Assembly: GCA_036823295.1 (NCBI GenBank)
Contig: DAISGD010000013.1
Location: forward strand, 1 to 64,000
Length of the DNA: 64,000 nucleotides
Direction: 5' to 3'
Source: UBA4742 sp002403895
GTDB lineage: Bacteria > Actinomycetota > Acidimicrobiia > Acidimicrobiales > Acidimicrobilacustridaceae
The notes beneath the pieces were generated by a model, which was given only the letters and a program-made list of their open reading frames with translations, ran no database searches and was not told the DNA's origin. The translations under genes and the position numbers were made by a program. Below are positions 8,384 to 17,086 of the stretch, piece by piece; within the stretch, counting starts at the first letter, position 1; the number at the start of each line of letters is the position of its first letter.

Positions 8384-9615
8384 GATTCGCCCTCTCCGGT
8401 GGTCGTGTCGGCCATCACGTCGCCCAGGACCGAGCCCAAGATGGCCACGGCCTCGTCGATCTCGTCGTCGGACACCAGCAGTGGTGGCGCCAACCGGATG
8501 GCTGTGGGGGTGACGGCGTTCACCACCAGCCCGGCGTCGAGGGCTCGGTCGGCCACCACCTTGGCGTCGATGCCGGGTGTCAGCTCGGCGGCCAGCAACA
8601 GCCCCAGGCCCCGCACCTCGGCCACGCCGTCGAGCTCGGCCAGAGCGCTAGTCAGGCGGGCGCCGCTGCGACGGGCCAGGCCGGGCGCGTCCTCGCGCTC
8701 CATCACCGCCAGCACGGCCCGAGCGGCGGCCGCGGCCAGCGGCTGACCACCGAAGGTCGTACCGTGATCGCCCGGTCGCATGGTGCCCGCCACGTCGCGC
8801 CGCGCCCAGCACGCCCCGATGGGCACGCCGTTGCCCAGCGCCTTGGCCAGGGTGACCACGTCGGGCTGGATCCCGGCATGCTCGAAGCCGAACCAGCGAC
8901 CGGTTCGACCGAGGCCGGTCTGCACCTCGTCAAGCATCAACAGCACACCGCGCTCGTCACACAGCGCCCGCACCTCGCGCAGGTAGCCGGGGGCGGCCAG
9001 GTTGACGCCACCTTCCCCCTGCACCGGCTCGAGCAGCACCGCGGCCACCGTCGGATCGATGGCGCCGGCCAAGGCGTCGATGTCATTCCAGGCGGCGTGG
9101 CGGAAGCCTTCGGGTAGGGGTTGGAACACCTCATGCTTGGCTGGTTGCCCCGTGGCGTGCAGGGTGGCCAACGTCCGGCCGTGGAACGAGCCGTACGCGC
9201 TGACCACGACGTGACGACCCCGCCCGCCCCAGCGACGAGCGACCTTGATGGCCGCCTCGTTGGCCTCAGCCCCCGAGTTGCACAGGAAGACCTGGCCTCC
9301 CCCGCCGAGCAACCGGTCGAGGGTGACGGCCACCTCGGTGCCAGGAACGGTGGCGAACAGGTTCGACGTGTGCAAGAGCGTGGTGGCCTGTTCGCCGATG
9401 GCAGCAGCCACGTCAGGGTGGGCGTGACCGAGGCTGGTCACCGCCAAGCCGCACAGGAAGTCCAGGTAGCGACGCCCGGCGCTGTCCCACAACTCTGTGC
9501 CCTGGCCCCGCACGAACTGCACCCGCGGCGGGGCATACGTCGGCCAGAACGGGCAGGCGGCCAGACCGGCGGGCACCGCCGGCTCGGGTGGGTGGGTCGT
9601 GGAGGTGACGCTCAC
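8380..9615 (-). CDS. argD: Acetylornithine aminotransferase
   Basis: A class III PLP aminotransferase that converts N-acetylglutamate semialdehyde to N-acetylornithine. The 411-residue protein shows CNSGAEANEAAIKVAR, LLEPVQGEGGV, LDEVQTGLGRTG and the PLP lysine in TLAKALGNG. A GTG start at 9615 overlaps the argB stop (GTGA). The product of this step should next pass to ArgJ or ArgE, but neither gene is in the cluster. Confidence 0.97.
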   Translation of the reverse strand: MSVTSTTHPPEPAVPAGLAACPFWPTYAPPRVQFVRGQGTELWDSAGRRYLDFLCGLAVTSLGHAHPDVAAAIGEQATTLLHTSNLFATVPGTEVAVTLDRLLGGGGQVFLCNSGAEANEAAIKVARRWGGRGRHVVVSAYGSFHGRTLATLHATGQPAKHEVFQPLPEGFRHAAWNDIDALAGAIDPTVAAVLLEPVQGEGGVNLAAPGYLREVRALCDERGVLLMLDEVQTGLGRTGRWFGFEHAGIQPDVVTLAKALGNGVPIGACWARRDVAGTMRPGDHGTTFGGQPLAAAAARAVLAVMEREDAPGLARRSGARLTSALAELDGVAEVRGLGLLLAAELTPGIDAKVVADRALDAGLVVNAVTPTAIRLAPPLLVSDDEIDEAVAILGSVLGDVMADTTTGEGES

Positions 9616-10508
9616 GCTCCACCTCCGATCGATCGAGTGACCATGGTGCCGATGCCGGCGTCGGTGAACAGCTCCAGCAACACGACATGAGGCACCCGGC
9701 CGTCGAGCAGGTGGGCCGAGCCCACGCCGCCGGCGAGGGCGTCGATGCAGCCGGTGATCTTGGGGATCATGCCGCCGATGAGCGCACCCTGGTCGATGAG
9801 GGCCTGGAGCTCGGGGGCCGAGATCCGGCTGATGAGGCTGTCGGCATCGTCGACGTCGCGCAGGAGCCCGGCCACATCGGTCAGGTAGATGACCTTCTCG
9901 GCACCGAGCGCCGCGGCCAGCGCCCCGGCAACGGTGTCGGCGTTGATGTTGTAGGACTGGCCGGCCAGATCAGCCCCGATGGTGGAAACGACCGGAATGA
10001 GGTTCTCGGCCAGGAGCCGTTCGACGAGGGCCGGATTCACGGCGGCGACGTCACCCACGTAGCCGAGGTCGGGGTTGCGTTCGTTGGCCGTGATCAGCCC
10101 GGCGTCCTCCCCTGACAACCCGACGGCCAGAGGTCCGTGGACGTTGATGGACGACACGATGTCGCGGTTGACCTTGCCCACCAGCACCATACGGGCGATG
10201 TCGAGGGTCTCGGCGTCGGTGACGCGAAGGCCGTCGCGGAACTCCGATTCCTTGCCCAGCCGGGCCATGAGCTCACCGATCTGGGGGCCACCGCCGTGCA
10301 CCACCACCGGCCGGATGCCGACGGCCTGCAACAACACGATGTCCTCGGCAAAGCGGGCCGCGAGGGCCCCGTCGCCCATGGCGTTGCCGCCGAATTTGAC
10401 CACCACGGTGGCACCGAAGAAGCGGCGGATGTAGGGCAGCGCCTCGATGAGGACCTCGGCCCGGGTGGTGGCCGAGTCGAGCCGATCGCTGGTGGGCCGG
10501 TCGTTCAC
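9612..10508 (-). CDS. argB: Acetylglutamate kinase
   Basis: Phosphorylates N-acetylglutamate, commonly the arginine-inhibited step. The 298-residue protein has VVKFGGNAMG near residue 35, VVHGGGPQIGELM, and SYNINADTVAGALA followed by EKVIYLTDVAGLL, all amino-acid-kinase family hallmarks. The N-terminal helix before VVKFGG is long enough for the feedback-sensitive hexameric class; that assignment is an inference. The GTG start at 10508 overlaps the argC stop (GTGA). Confidence 0.97.
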   Translation of the reverse strand: MNDRPTSDRLDSATTRAEVLIEALPYIRRFFGATVVVKFGGNAMGDGALAARFAEDIVLLQAVGIRPVVVHGGGPQIGELMARLGKESEFRDGLRVTDAETLDIARMVLVGKVNRDIVSSINVHGPLAVGLSGEDAGLITANERNPDLGYVGDVAAVNPALVERLLAENLIPVVSTIGADLAGQSYNINADTVAGALAAALGAEKVIYLTDVAGLLRDVDDADSLISRISAPELQALIDQGALIGGMIPKITGCIDALAGGVGSAHLLDGRVPHVVLLELFTDAGIGTMVTRSIGGGA

Positions 10509-11563
10509 GGGTACACCCCCGCGATGGGCAGGCCGGTCGTCTCGGGCAGTCCGGCGAGGATGTTCACGCACTGCAATGCCTGGCCCGACGTGCCCTTGAC
10601 CAGATTGTCGATGGCGGCGATGGCCAGGACCGTGCCCGTGCGCTCGTCGTAGCGGCCGGTCACGTGGGCCACATTGCTGCCCAGGGTGGCCTTGGTCGAC
10701 GGTGAGCCGGCGGTGACGACCACGCAGGGCTCGTCGTCGTAGGCGGCGTGCAGACAGTCGAGCACGTCGGCGGTCGAGGTCGGTGCCTTCGTGGTCGACG
10801 CGGCCGGCCGGGCGTAGCAGGTGGCCAGGATCCCCCGGTTCATCGGTGCCAGGTGGGGGGTGAACAGCAGCTGGACTCCGCTGGGGGCGAGGCTGGCGTG
10901 CTCGGCCACGGCCTGTTCGATCTCCGGCGTATGGCGGTGGTCCAACAGGCCATAGGCGGTGAAGTCCTCGTCGACGGTGCAGAACGTGGTCGTCGGCTTG
11001 GGCGGCCGGCCCGCGCCCGAAGCGCCGCAGGCGGCGTCGACGATGATGCCGGTCGGCTCGATGAGACCGGCCGCCACCAGGGGCGCCAGGGCCAGGATCG
11101 AGGCGGTCGGGTAGCACCCGGGCACGGCGATGGCGGTGGCTTTGGCAATCTCGGCCCGGAACAGCTCAGGCAACCCGTAGGCGAACTCGCCCAGCAGCTC
11201 GGGCGCGGTGTGGGCCTCGCCGTACCACTGGGGGTACAGGGCAGCGTCGTGGAGCCGGAAGTCGGCGGCCACATCGACCAGCCAGGTGACCCTGGGTCGC
11301 AGCTCGGGCACCAGGGCCTGCGACGCCCCGTGAGGCAGACACAAGAAGGCCACGTCGAGACCGTCGAACGCGTCAGGCTGGTAGGGCTCGAAGACGAGGC
11401 CGGGGTACACCGCGGCGAGGCTCGGATACAGCTCGGTGACCGGGACTCCGGCCTGCGACTCACCGGTGGCACGGACCACGCGCAGCTCGGGGTGTCCGGC
11501 GCAGAGGCGGAGGAGCTCGACGCCGGCGAAGCCTGACGCCCCGATGATGCCCACGGAGTACAT
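10505..11563 (-). CDS. argC: N-acetyl-gamma-glutamyl-phosphate reductase
   Basis: NADPH-dependent reduction of acetylglutamyl phosphate; first gene of the arginine operon. The 352-residue protein begins with the Rossmann motif GIIGASGFAG and has the active-site cysteine at residue 150 in AVPGCYPTA. The ATG at 11563 starts the protein exactly at the beta strand of the Rossmann fold. No Shine-Dalgarno sequence is evident and a minus 10-like element lies only about 25 nt upstream, so the message may have a very short leader. The next gene, argB, starts with a 4-nt overlap. Confidence 0.98.
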   Translation of the reverse strand: MYSVGIIGASGFAGVELLRLCAGHPELRVVRATGESQAGVPVTELYPSLAAVYPGLVFEPYQPDAFDGLDVAFLCLPHGASQALVPELRPRVTWLVDVAADFRLHDAALYPQWYGEAHTAPELLGEFAYGLPELFRAEIAKATAIAVPGCYPTASILALAPLVAAGLIEPTGIIVDAACGASGAGRPPKPTTTFCTVDEDFTAYGLLDHRHTPEIEQAVAEHASLAPSGVQLLFTPHLAPMNRGILATCYARPAASTTKAPTSTADVLDCLHAAYDDEPCVVVTAGSPSTKATLGSNVAHVTGRYDERTGTVLAIAAIDNLVKGTSGQALQCVNILAGLPETTGLPIAGVYP

Positions 11564-11582
11564 CGCAAGAGCATACGGGAGC

Positions 11583-11598
11583 ACGCATAGTAATGCAA
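11583..11598 (-). promoter_or_regulatory. Candidate ARG box overlapping the argC promoter
   Basis: A symmetric core GCAT-AGTA-ATGC (11585-11596) lies about 20 nt upstream of the argC start and contains a minus 10-like TACTAT on the minus strand. A second half-site-like GTATGC follows at 11570-11575. AT-rich palindromes of this size are what ArgR hexamers bind in known systems. Repression by covering the minus 10 is an inference. Confidence 0.4.
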
Positions 11599-11710
11599 CA
11601 CAGTTCGAGGCTTCTGCGAAGGGAAAAGCACACATGCCGTCGATTCGGCTTCACATTTCCGGAGCAAGTTAGGGTCCGGCGCTGGAGCCGGCCGGGCTGG
11701 CCATGACCCC

Positions 11711-11851
11711 ATGAAGTTCTACCTGGCCGACGGCGACAAAGACCTGCTCAACGAGCGCCTCGGCATCATGATGACCAGCGTCGGCGCCTTCCTCGACTTC
11801 GACCGCATCCGCCTGGCCGCCATGAGTGAGTACCTCCTCAAGACCCGCTGA
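11711..11851 (+). CDS. Small hypothetical protein (46 residues)
   Basis: A short frame reading MKFYLADGDKDLLNERLG at its start and ending LLKTR. Almost every third codon base is G or C, as in the neighbouring true genes, which argues that it is or was coding. No strong ribosome-binding site is seen and I recognise no family. It lies between the divergent argC promoter and the 3' end of the DUF2277 gene. It could be a genuine small protein or the surviving tail of a decayed gene. Confidence 0.45.
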   Translation: MKFYLADGDKDLLNERLGIMMTSVGAFLDFDRIRLAAMSEYLLKTR

Positions 11852-11895
11852 GTGCGACGCCCGGGGGCGGCTCGAGCCGATCCTGCTGACGCTGC

Positions 11896-12168
11896 TCACA
11901 TGGGCGAGAGGCCGAGGCGTTGGCGGACTTCTGGCCGGCGCAGCGGCGGCACCGTCATCGGGGGCTGACGACGGGCGGGGAGCTGGGCCAGCAGCGCCTC
12001 GGTGATGTCCGCCACCTCGAGCGCGGCGGCCTGCATGACGTCAACCAGGGCGGCGTTGGGCTTGGCGATTCCGGTGACCTTCCGCACGTACTGGCCGGCG
12101 GCCGCCTCGATCTCGTCGCGGGTGGCCGCGGGTTCGAGCCCGCGAAGTTCGGTGATGTTTCGACACAT
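11896..12168 (-). CDS. DUF2277 family protein
   Basis: A 90-residue protein of unknown function with the family's opening MCRNI-LRGLEP-AT-DEI and the block AAGQYVRKVTGIAKP. The start at 12168 is preferred because family members begin MCRN; an in-frame ATG three codons upstream (12177) is also possible. It stands 94 nt after pheT, on the same strand, and its stop faces the small plus-strand frame. The close-set cysteine and conserved charged residues are visible but no activity can be assigned. Confidence 0.85.
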   Translation of the reverse strand: MCRNITELRGLEPAATRDEIEAAAGQYVRKVTGIAKPNAALVDVMQAAALEVADITEALLAQLPARRQPPMTVPPLRRPEVRQRLGLSPM

Positions 12169-12262
12169 GGACGCCATGGTACGAGCCGCTCGGCGGTTCG
12201 CACCGGGGCGCAGGCATTCCCCAGGACCGCGCTGACGGCGACGAACCCCGCCGACGGCCGGG

Positions 12263-14623
12263 TCAGGCGCGCAACTTGGCGTCAAACGGCGACTCGACCG
12301 CAGCGATGACCGTCGAGCGGACGTCGGCGGTCTCCTCGTCGGTGAGCGTGTGGTCGCTGGCCTGTAGCCGCAACGTGAACGCCAGGCTGCGGGTGCCCGC
12401 CGGCAGGGACTCGCTGCGGAACACGTCGAACAGGCGCAGGCTGACCAGCAGCTCCCCCGCCGCCTCACGGATGGCGCCACGGACTTCCCCAGCCGGCACC
12501 GTCTCGGGCACCACGAAGGCCAGGTCGATGTCGCTCGAGGGGTAGCGGCTCACCGGCTCATACGCCTGGCGGCCGTGGCGGAGGTCGAGGAGCAGGCCGA
12601 GATCCACTTCGAGCACGGCGACCCGCTCGGTGATGCCCAGCCCGTCGAGTACCCCGGGATCGACCTCACCCAGCAACCCGACGACCGTCTCGCCCACCTG
12701 GATCGACCCGGCCCGCCCCGGGTGGAGCCCGGCCGATGGACCCTGGTGCAACGCATCGCCGCTGAAGCCCAGGGCGTCGGCCAACACTCGCCAGGCGTCG
12801 ACGGCCGCGGTGGCGTCGCGACCGGCCAGGACGACTCCGAGCACTTCGCGCTCGTCGGGGAGCTGCTGGCCCACCGGGGGCCGGCCGAAGACCTTGCCGA
12901 TCTCGAACAGGCCCACCCCGGAGTTCCGGTGTGAGGCGTTGTAGGCCACGCTCTTCAACAGGCCCGGGCGCAGCGAGGGCCGCAGCACCGATTCCTCGGC
13001 GGCCAGGGGGTTGGTCAGGGTGATTCCGGCGTCGTCCAGTCCGACCGAGCGCAGATCGTCGGGAGCGAGGAAGGCCAGCGGCATCGCCTCGTCCAGGCCG
13101 AGACCGACCATGGCTTGACGCACGGTACGTCGCTCGCGCTGGTGCTCGGTCAGTGAGCCCGCCCGCACCGACGGCGGCACCGTCTGGGGGATGCGGGCGT
13201 AGCCATAGTGGCGGGCGATCTCCTCGATGACGTCGATCTCGGTGGTCGTGTCGGGCCGGAACGTCGGCACCGTCACGTCCTGCACCTCAGGGGCGTCGCC
13301 CGGGGCCACCACGAAGGCGATGGGCGCGAGCAAGCGCTCGATCTCGTCGCTGCCCAGCTCGGTACCCAGGATGGCGTTCACCCGCGAGGTACGCACCCGC
13401 ACCGGCGAGCGATCGGGGAGGTTCCCGCGGGCGTCGAGGGCCTGGCCGGCCATCGACGCACCCGTCGGGGCGAGCAACTCGGCGAAGCGGGCGGCGGCCA
13501 GCTCGAGGATCTCGGGATCGGTCCCCCGCTCGAACCGGGCCGAGGCCTCGCTGCGCAGGTTGAGCCGCTTGGAGGTGCGGGCAATGGTCATCGGATCCCA
13601 CCACGCCAGCTCCAGCAGGACCGCGTTCGTGGTGTCGGAGATCTCGGTGGACGCACCGCCCATGACGCCGGCGATGGCGACGGCCACGTCGTCGCCATCG
13701 GTCAGCACGCCATCTGCCGCGGTGAGCGTGCGCTCGACCTCATCGAGGGTCACGATGCGCTCACCGTCGCGCGCGAAGCGCACCCGCAGGGCAGTGCCCG
13801 ACAGCTTGGCCAGGTCGTAGGAGTGGGTGGGCAGCCCCAGCTCGAGCATCACGTAGTTGGACACGTCCACCACGCGGTTGATGGGCCGCATGCCCAGCGA
13901 CCGGAGCCGGTTGACCATCCACTCCGGGGACGTCCCCACCGAGACACCATCGATGAGACGGGCGTGAAGCCGACCGCACAGCGTCGGATCCAGGATCTCG
14001 ACCGACGCGGCCACACCGGCGGGCCCGGCGCCGCTCGGCTCCGGCGGGCTGAGTTGGGTGAACGGCACCCCCAGACGGGCGGCGAGGTCGCGGGCCACCC
14101 CCGCCACCGACAGGGCGTCGGGCCGGTTGGGGTTGATCTCCAGGTCGTAGAGCACGTCCTCCACGATCCCCAGCGCCGCCCGCAGGTCGACCCCCGGCCG
14201 GAGGGTCGGGTCGAGGACCAGGATGCCGGCGTGATCGTCGCCCAGCCCGAGCTCGCGACCCGAACACAACATGCCGTTGGACCACTCGCCCCGCAGCTTG
14301 CGCCGCTCGATCTTCATGGCGTCGGGCATGACGGTGCCCAGCGTGGCCAGGGGCACCAGGTCCCCCACCGTCATGTTGAACGCACCGCAGCAGATCTGCA
14401 GCGCCTCGCCGTCGCCGGCATCGACATCCACCAGCTGGATCCGGTCGGCCTTGGGGTGCGGGCGCAGATCGACCACCCGGGCCACCACGATCCCTTCGAG
14501 ATCCCGGCCGGGGTACTCGATGGACTCGACAGCCATGCCCAGGTCGCTCATCTGCTCGCCGAGCTCGACGGGGTCGCCCTCGATGGGCGCGAACTCCCGC
14601 AACCAAGAAAGGAGCACCCGCAT
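12263..14623 (-). CDS. pheT: Phenylalanyl-tRNA synthetase beta subunit
   Basis: The beta chain of the (alpha-beta)2 enzyme that charges tRNA-Phe. The 786-residue length is normal. An N-terminal MRVLLSWLREF is followed by a tRNA-binding OB domain (about 40-150, with HPKADRIQLV and GEWSNGMLCS), the B3/B4 editing region with MRPINRVVDVSNYVM, the B5 domain, a catalytic-like core with the expected EIGKVF, and a C-terminal anticodon-binding fold (about 693-786, with SRYPSSDIDLAFVV). The start overlaps the pheS stop by one base, keeping subunit ratios coupled. Confidence 0.98.
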   Translation of the reverse strand: MRVLLSWLREFAPIEGDPVELGEQMSDLGMAVESIEYPGRDLEGIVVARVVDLRPHPKADRIQLVDVDAGDGEALQICCGAFNMTVGDLVPLATLGTVMPDAMKIERRKLRGEWSNGMLCSGRELGLGDDHAGILVLDPTLRPGVDLRAALGIVEDVLYDLEINPNRPDALSVAGVARDLAARLGVPFTQLSPPEPSGAGPAGVAASVEILDPTLCGRLHARLIDGVSVGTSPEWMVNRLRSLGMRPINRVVDVSNYVMLELGLPTHSYDLAKLSGTALRVRFARDGERIVTLDEVERTLTAADGVLTDGDDVAVAIAGVMGGASTEISDTTNAVLLELAWWDPMTIARTSKRLNLRSEASARFERGTDPEILELAAARFAELLAPTGASMAGQALDARGNLPDRSPVRVRTSRVNAILGTELGSDEIERLLAPIAFVVAPGDAPEVQDVTVPTFRPDTTTEIDVIEEIARHYGYARIPQTVPPSVRAGSLTEHQRERRTVRQAMVGLGLDEAMPLAFLAPDDLRSVGLDDAGITLTNPLAAEESVLRPSLRPGLLKSVAYNASHRNSGVGLFEIGKVFGRPPVGQQLPDEREVLGVVLAGRDATAAVDAWRVLADALGFSGDALHQGPSAGLHPGRAGSIQVGETVVGLLGEVDPGVLDGLGITERVAVLEVDLGLLLDLRHGRQAYEPVSRYPSSDIDLAFVVPETVPAGEVRGAIREAAGELLVSLRLFDVFRSESLPAGTRSLAFTLRLQASDHTLTDEETADVRSTVIAAVESPFDAKLRA

Positions 14624-15666
14624 CAGAACTGCTCCAGGAAGCGGACGTCGTTGGTGAACATGTCACGGATGTCGTCGATGCCGTAGCGCATGAGCGACAG
14701 GCGGTCGGTGCCGAACCCGAAGGCGAAGCCCGACCACTGCTCAGAGTCGTAGCCCACGGCCCGGAACACGTTGGGGTGGACCATGCCGCAGCCGCCCAGC
14801 TCGAGCCAGCCCGTCTGACCGCACGTGCGACACCCCGCCCCCTGGCAGAACAGGCAGTTGATGTCGTATTCGGCGGACGGTTCGGTGAACGGGAAGTACG
14901 AAGGACGCAGCCGCGACTTGATGGCCCCGCCGAAGTAGGCGGTGGTGAAGGCCTGCAGCGTGCCGGCCAGATCGGCAAAGGTGATGCCCTCGTCGACCAC
15001 CAGCCCCTCGATCTGATGGAACACGGGCATGTGGCTGGCGTCGGCGGTGTCGCGTCGATACACCCGGCCCGGCATGATCGAGTAGATCGGTGGCTCCTGG
15101 GCCTGCATGACTCGGATCTGGACCGGTGACGTGTGCGTGCGCAGCAGCGTCGTCTCGGGATCGCCCAGGTCGAGATACAGCGTGTCGTACATGCTGCGGG
15201 CCGGGTGGGCAGCCGGGACGTTGAGGGCCTCGAAGTTGTACCAGTCGCTCTCGGCTTCGGGTCCCTCGGCCACGGTGAAGCCCATGCCCACGAACACGTC
15301 CTCCAGCCGGTCATGGGTCTGGGTCACCAGATGCAGGTGGCCTCGCTTGGCCCCGGCCCCGACCCCGGGCTCGTGCTCGGTGAGGTCCACGCGCTCGGAC
15401 TGCAGCCGGATGTGGCGCTCAGCTGCCACCAGTTCGGTGCGGCGAGCGGCGAGGGCCGCCTCGATGGTCGCCCTCGCGTCGTTGATGGCCAGACCCACCG
15501 CCTTGCGCTGTTCGGGCTCCAGCCCGCCGAGCTGCTTCTTGAACTCCGTCAGCGGGCTCCGCCTGCCCAAGATCTCGGTCTCGACCGCGCTCAGCTCGCC
15601 GGTGGTGGACGCGGCCCGGGCGCGAGCCTCGACCTCGCCGGCGATGCGCTGGATCTCGTCGATCAT
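14623..15666 (-). CDS. pheS: Phenylalanyl-tRNA synthetase alpha subunit
   Basis: The catalytic alpha chain. An N-terminal coiled coil (about 1-85, arginine- and glutamate-rich) precedes the class II core, seen in HTSPVQIRVM, YRRDTADASHMPVFHQIEG and the final FGFGTDRLSLMRYGIDDIR. The ATG at 15666 gives 347 residues, the usual length, and the usual MIDEI opening; an in-frame TTG 13 codons upstream is rejected. A possible zinc-like CLFCQGAGCRTCG cluster lies near residue 275. The promoter must lie in the 102-base gap shared with the divergent gene at 15769. Confidence 0.98.
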   Translation of the reverse strand: MIDEIQRIAGEVEARARAASTTGELSAVETEILGRRSPLTEFKKQLGGLEPEQRKAVGLAINDARATIEAALAARRTELVAAERHIRLQSERVDLTEHEPGVGAGAKRGHLHLVTQTHDRLEDVFVGMGFTVAEGPEAESDWYNFEALNVPAAHPARSMYDTLYLDLGDPETTLLRTHTSPVQIRVMQAQEPPIYSIMPGRVYRRDTADASHMPVFHQIEGLVVDEGITFADLAGTLQAFTTAYFGGAIKSRLRPSYFPFTEPSAEYDINCLFCQGAGCRTCGQTGWLELGGCGMVHPNVFRAVGYDSEQWSGFAFGFGTDRLSLMRYGIDDIRDMFTNDVRFLEQF

Positions 15667-15768
15667 CGGGGGGGAGCCTTGTCGCCGGATCGGGGGGTCG
15701 TCCAATCAGTTCGCGACCCAGCGTTGCGCTCCGCCCTCGCGTTGGGGATGACGAGCCAAACTGGGACC

Positions 15769-16251
15769 ATGACGACGTGGAACGACCTCGCGCAGCAGCA
15801 GCCAGATCTCGCGGAACGGGTGAAGGCCCGCTTCGAGGCGACCGGTCTGGCCTTGGTGGCCACCCTGCGAGCCGACGGGTTCCCTCGGGTCAGCGGGTGG
15901 GAGCCGCTGTTCGCGCTTGGCGAGCTCTGGCTGGGCAGCATGCCCGGCTCGCGCAAGTCCCATGACGTGCGGCGCGACCCTCGCCTGTGCCTCCACAACG
16001 CCACGGCCGACAAGGATGCCAAGGCCGGGGACGCCAAGATCTACGGTCGGGCGATCGAGGTCACCGACGAGACGGACCGGGCCGCGTTCATGCAGGCGTT
16101 CAAGGGAGTCACGGATCAAGACGTGCCGACCCCGTTCGACCTGTTCCGGGTCGAGCTCACCGAGGTGTCGATGCTGCGACCGGACGGTGACCATCTCGAC
16201 ATCGAGTGGTGGCGCCCCGGGGAGCCCCTGCACCAGATGGCTCGCCGCTGA
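15769..16251 (+). CDS. Pyridoxamine 5'-phosphate oxidase-fold protein
   Basis: A 160-residue split-barrel protein of the flavin/F420-binding PNPOx-like superfamily. It shows the typical ALVATLRADGFPRVSGWEP beta strands, the substrate or cofactor segment GSMPGSRKSHDVRRDPR and a C-terminal barrel strand. Such proteins in Actinobacteria are often F420- or FMN-dependent reductases, but the cofactor cannot be read from the sequence. The start at 15769 could instead be the in-frame ATG at 15748. It is divergent from pheS and ends 14 nt from the TrmH gene stop. Confidence 0.85.
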   Translation: MTTWNDLAQQQPDLAERVKARFEATGLALVATLRADGFPRVSGWEPLFALGELWLGSMPGSRKSHDVRRDPRLCLHNATADKDAKAGDAKIYGRAIEVTDETDRAAFMQAFKGVTDQDVPTPFDLFRVELTEVSMLRPDGDHLDIEWWRPGEPLHQMARR

Positions 16252-16265
16252 TCGTTCCGGACGAG

Positions 16266-17075
16266 TCACCGCTGACGCCGGCGGGCAGCCTCGAAGACCA
16301 TGAGCGTGCCGGCCATGGCCACGTTGAGCGACTCGGCCCGACCGCTCATGGGGATGGTGACGATCTCGTCAAGCAACCCCTCCAGGCCCTCGGGGAGTCC
16401 ATGGGCCTCACTGCCGAGCACGATGGCCACCGGCCCGGTCAGCTCTGCCTCGCCGAGCTCGACCCCACCGCGGGCCACGGCGCCGATCCGCTGCACGGCG
16501 TGATCACCGAGCGCGGCCAGCACGTGCCGGGCCTCCACGCCCTCGACGACCGGGACCAGGAAGATCGACCCGGCCGAGGCCCGGACGGTCTTGGGGTGGA
16601 ACGGATCGACCGATCCGGCGCAAAAGACGACGGCCGCCGCACCGGCTGCTTCGGCCGAGCGCAGCAGGGTGCCGGCATTGCCGGGATCCGACACCCCCAC
16701 CAGCACGATGACGGGGAGGTTCGGGGGGCCCTCCTGCAACAATCCGTCGAGCGTGATCGGGTGCCGGGCCACCACCGAAGCGACCGACTGAGGAGTGACG
16801 GTGTCGGTGATCTTGGCCAGCGCTCCCGGCGCCAGTTCCACCAATCGGGCGCCTGACGCCTCAGCCCGCTGGGCCAGGGTTGCGACCTCGTCGGTCAGCG
16901 ACGCCTCGCCATCACGGAGCACCAGCGACACGTCGGCGCCGGCATCGAGCGCCACGCCGAGCAGTGTGGGCCCTTCAACCAGGAAGCGACCCTCGGCCGC
17001 ACGCGCACTGCGGCGCCCCGAGAGGCGCCGCAGTTGCGAGACAAGAGGGTTCTTGGCCCCGACCGGCTCGAACAC
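16266..17075 (-). CDS. TrmH/SpoU family RNA 2'-O-methyltransferase
   Basis: A SPOUT-class ribose methylase of 269 residues, probably acting on 23S rRNA or tRNA. The N-terminal substrate-binding domain (about 1-95) is followed by the knotted core: motif 1 DPGNAGTLLRSAEAAG, motif 2 VLGSEAHGLP and motif 3 IPMSGRAESLNVAMAG. Position directly after rplT matches the tsnR-like gene beside infC-rpmI-rplT in other Actinobacteria. The start is GTG at 17075, 11 nt after the rplT stop. The exact methylated nucleotide is unknown. Confidence 0.93.
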   Translation of the reverse strand: MFEPVGAKNPLVSQLRRLSGRRSARAAEGRFLVEGPTLLGVALDAGADVSLVLRDGEASLTDEVATLAQRAEASGARLVELAPGALAKITDTVTPQSVASVVARHPITLDGLLQEGPPNLPVIVLVGVSDPGNAGTLLRSAEAAGAAAVVFCAGSVDPFHPKTVRASAGSIFLVPVVEGVEARHVLAALGDHAVQRIGAVARGGVELGEAELTGPVAIVLGSEAHGLPEGLEGLLDEIVTIPMSGRAESLNVAMAGTLMVFEAARRRQR

Positions 17076-17086
17076 CGGCGCCCCGA

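Noticed and set aside
11669..11899. Minus-strand frame of 76 residues
   Set aside because: It is the complement of the small plus-strand frame at 11711, which has the better codon pattern.
13208..14686. Long open frame on the plus strand opposite pheT
   Set aside because: It mirrors pheT codons, has no family features and is an effect of high GC in the real gene. Similar long frames opposite carB, argG, rib and alaS genes were rejected for the same reason.
15667..15705. Longer PheS beginning at a TTG
   Set aside because: The extra residues are not conserved in kind and MIDEI at 15666 is the usual family start.
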